Assembly (NCBI GenBank): GCA_902598485.1
Contig: CACKBU010000009.1
Location: 1 to 35,976, forward strand
Direction of reading: 5' to 3'
Origin: an uncultured Pelagibacteraceae bacterium
GTDB taxonomy: Bacteria; Pseudomonadota; Alphaproteobacteria; Pelagibacterales; Pelagibacteraceae
Length of the DNA: 35,976 bases
The position numbers and the translations under genes were made by a program. A model generated the notes under the pieces. That model made no database searches, was not told the DNA's origin, and saw nothing but the letters and a program-made list of their open reading frames with translations. Positions within the stretch are counted from its first letter, which is position 1. The number at the start of each line of letters is the position of its first letter. Below are positions 35,131 through 35,976 of the stretch, piece after piece.

Positions 35131-35503
35131 AAGTAACAACCCCCCAAATAAAAATATCTTGTTCTTCGTTAATTAAAATTCTGTCAGAAAACTCTTTAGA
35201 TCCAGAAGTTAAAAATTTTTTATCTCTTTCTTGAACTAAAGTTTTAACCACAAGTTCGTCATGAACATTCGCAATCACTGTTGAAAAGTTTTTTGGTTTT
35301 AAACTTTTATCAACCACCAATAAGTCACCATCATTAATCCCAACATCGACCATTGATTTACCTTGAACTCTAATTATGAAAGTTGCCGGAACATTTCTTA
35401 TTAAATGCATGTTCAGATCAATATCTTCCTCGATATAATCAGTAGCAGGGGAAGGAAAACCAGCGCCTGCTTTATGTAGATAATAAGGGATTGTTAGTTT
35501 CAT
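35108..35503 (-). CDS. umuD: UmuD, polymerase V accessory protein with S24 self-cleavage domain
   Basis: UmuD is cut by RecA-stimulated autoproteolysis to UmuD', which activates UmuC. From ATG 35503 the product has 131 residues. The cleavage site is probably A14-G15 in [12 protein letters not shown]; the serine is S50 ([18 protein letters not shown]) and the lysine K87 (ELVVKTL). The 35- and 37-residue spacings match E. coli UmuD. The frame is open upstream to an ATG at 35533, but a LexA box lies at 35504-35518 and the promoter just beyond, so the shorter start is far more likely. It overlaps umuC. Confidence 0.93.
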   Translation of the reverse strand: MKLTIPYYLHKAGAGFPSPATDYIEEDIDLNMHLIRNVPATFIIRVQGKSMVDVGINDGDLLVVDKSLKPKNFSTVIANVHDELVVKTLVQERDKKFLTSGSKEFSDRILINEEQDIFIWGVVTYVIHSTY

Positions 35504-35518
35504 GTTCTTGTTTTGTTC
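35504..35518 (-). promoter_or_regulatory. LexA (SOS) operator of umuDC
   Basis: The plus strand reads GTTCTTGTTTTGTTC, exactly GTTC-N7-GTTC, the direct-repeat LexA box known for alphaproteobacteria. It ends at the base before the umuD ATG (35503) and covers the expected transcription start. SOS induction after DNA damage is therefore expected. Confidence 0.85.
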
Positions 35519-35521
35519 TAC

Positions 35522-35550
35522 TTTATAGACCATTTATACAATACACTCAA
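35522..35550 (-). promoter_or_regulatory. Promoter of umuDC
   Basis: On the minus strand a -35 TTGAGT (35545-35550) is separated by exactly 17 bp from a -10 TATAAA (35522-35527). Transcription would start near 35515, inside the LexA box, giving a leader of only about 12 nt before ATG 35503. This is a repressible sigma-70-type arrangement. Confidence 0.75.
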
Positions 35551-35574
35551 GAGGTTGTATTTTGAGTCCGTAAT

Positions 35575-35607
35575 TGAATCAAAAGTGAATCAAAACGTGA
35601 ACATCGA
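35575..35607. repeat. Phased direct repeats TGAATCAAAA in the umuD upstream gap
   Basis: TGAATCAAAA occurs at 35575-35584 and 35586-35595 (11-bp period, one helical turn), and a degenerate TGAACATCGA starts at 35598. They lie between the umuDC promoter and the promoter of the small gene at 35679, and could bind a regulator of either. No known operator is recognised. Confidence 0.4.
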
Positions 35608-35616
35608 AAACAACAT

Positions 35617-35645
35617 TTGGTGGACATGTGGATAACTTTTACAAT
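35617..35645 (+). promoter_or_regulatory. Promoter of the small unknown gene at 35679
   Basis: A -35 TTGGTG (35617-35622), a 17-bp spacer and a -10 TACAAT (35640-35645) point to transcription from about 35652. A Shine-Dalgarno AAAGGA at 35668-35673 and an ATG at 35679 follow. The assignment is by consensus match only. Confidence 0.55.
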
Positions 35646-35678
35646 AAGTAGTCTTAAAGTGATTTAAAAAGGAAAATT

Positions 35679-35873
35679 ATGATTTGTATTAAAGCCAATA
35701 TTCCAGAAGAGTTAAACGAAATAGATGATGAATTAAAGGCAGTTTACCATAGCAAAGACACTGTTTGTTTTTTCATATTAAAAACAAGAGAATTAAGAAA
35801 TAAGTTTATAGAAGAAACCAAGGGAATGAACAAAAGTGAAAGAGAAAAAGTTTACGAGGAATATAATAAATAA
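35679..35873 (+). CDS. Small acidic/basic protein of unknown function
   Basis: This 64-residue soluble protein is rich in charged residues. MICIKANIPEELNEIDDELKAVYHSK begins it, a hydrophobic core VCFFILKTRELRN is in the middle, and GMNKSEREKVYEEYNK ends it as a charged helix. A Shine-Dalgarno and a plausible promoter support expression. It is divergent from umuDC and 3 nt before the glyoxalase-like gene. No family is recognised. Confidence 0.6.
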   Translation: MICIKANIPEELNEIDDELKAVYHSKDTVCFFILKTRELRNKFIEETKGMNKSEREKVYEEYNK

Positions 35874-35876
35874 ATT

Positions 35877-35976
35877 ATGAATATTTTAGACTTTGTGATG
35901 GTTGGTTCTGATGATCATGAAAAATCAGGTGATTTTTATGACGCTGTATTTGAACCTTTGAAATTAAAAAGAGTTT
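35877..35976 (+). CDS. VOC/glyoxalase-like protein, 5' end only
   Basis: From ATG 35877 the frame runs off the right edge after 33 complete codons. MNILDFVMVGSDDHEKSGDFYDAVFEPL resembles the first beta-alpha unit of the vicinal oxygen chelate fold (glyoxalase/bleomycin resistance type), where a residue in the first strand binds metal and the helix reads S-x-x-FYDAV. Function cannot be told from this fragment. Confidence 0.55.
   Translation, partial: MNILDFVMVGSDDHEKSGDFYDAVFEPLKLKRV

Noticed and set aside
35504..35533. Longer UmuD start at 35533
   Set aside because: The LexA box and probable transcription start fall inside this extension.
1..35976. CRISPR arrays, insertion sequences, integrases, prophage genes
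   Set aside because: None seen: no spaced repeat arrays, transposase or integrase motifs, or phage structural genes.

Overview
This AT-rich, tightly packed window (genes mostly abut or overlap by a few bases, no gap over about 215 nt) looks like chromosome from a SAR11/Pelagibacterales-type marine alphaproteobacterium. The basis is strong A/T codon bias, a proteorhodopsin followed by ferredoxin, thioredoxin-reductase-like and glutathione-transferase genes, the lpxC-bamD-ligA order, an alphaproteobacterial DksA-like protein, and a GTTC-N7-GTTC LexA box of the alphaproteobacterial type. The lineage call is inference; no rRNA or database search was available.

Layout. 1-4307 (+) is the end of the division and envelope cluster: a shortened FtsA-like 3' end, lpxC, bamD, ligA. 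The ftsZ normally found between ftsA and lpxC is not there. 4290-8017 (-) holds an M24 aminopeptidase and a UvrD/PcrA helicase. 8051-9541 (+) is an AsmA-like protein. 9529-10917 (-) is class II fumarase. 10985-11356 (+) is a MazG-like pyrophosphohydrolase. 11353-13180 (-) is nadA-nadC for NAD synthesis. A tRNA-Leu(GAG) at 13236-13321 is followed by a 53-residue membrane protein. Then come ygfZ (-), dihydroorotase (+), an SMR transporter and a PrpE-type acyl-CoA synthetase (-).

18186-22083 (+) is the light and redox section: a proteorhodopsin with the blue-tuning glutamine and its own terminator, then a membrane di-iron desaturase/hydroxylase, a CX5CX2CX36C ferredoxin, a ferredoxin-NAD(P)H reductase and a GST. 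The reductase, ferredoxin and di-iron enzyme could form one electron chain. 22088-22814 (-) has a DksA-like regulator and two tiny, translationally coupled membrane ORFs. 22892-28699 (+) is a tightly packed accessory cassette: PMT-type glycosyltransferase, DPM1-type glycosyltransferase, DUF1800, Tat-exported DUF1501, and a secreted polysaccharide-lyase-like protein.

29009-33842 (+) is a complete ureDABCEFG operon with intact active-site residues, so the cell should hydrolyse urea, although no urea or nickel transporter lies in the window. 33853-35503 (-) is an umuDC operon whose promoter overlaps a clear LexA box at the start codon. The window ends with a small unknown gene that has a good promoter and 11-bp phased upstream repeats, and the start of a VOC/glyoxalase-like gene.
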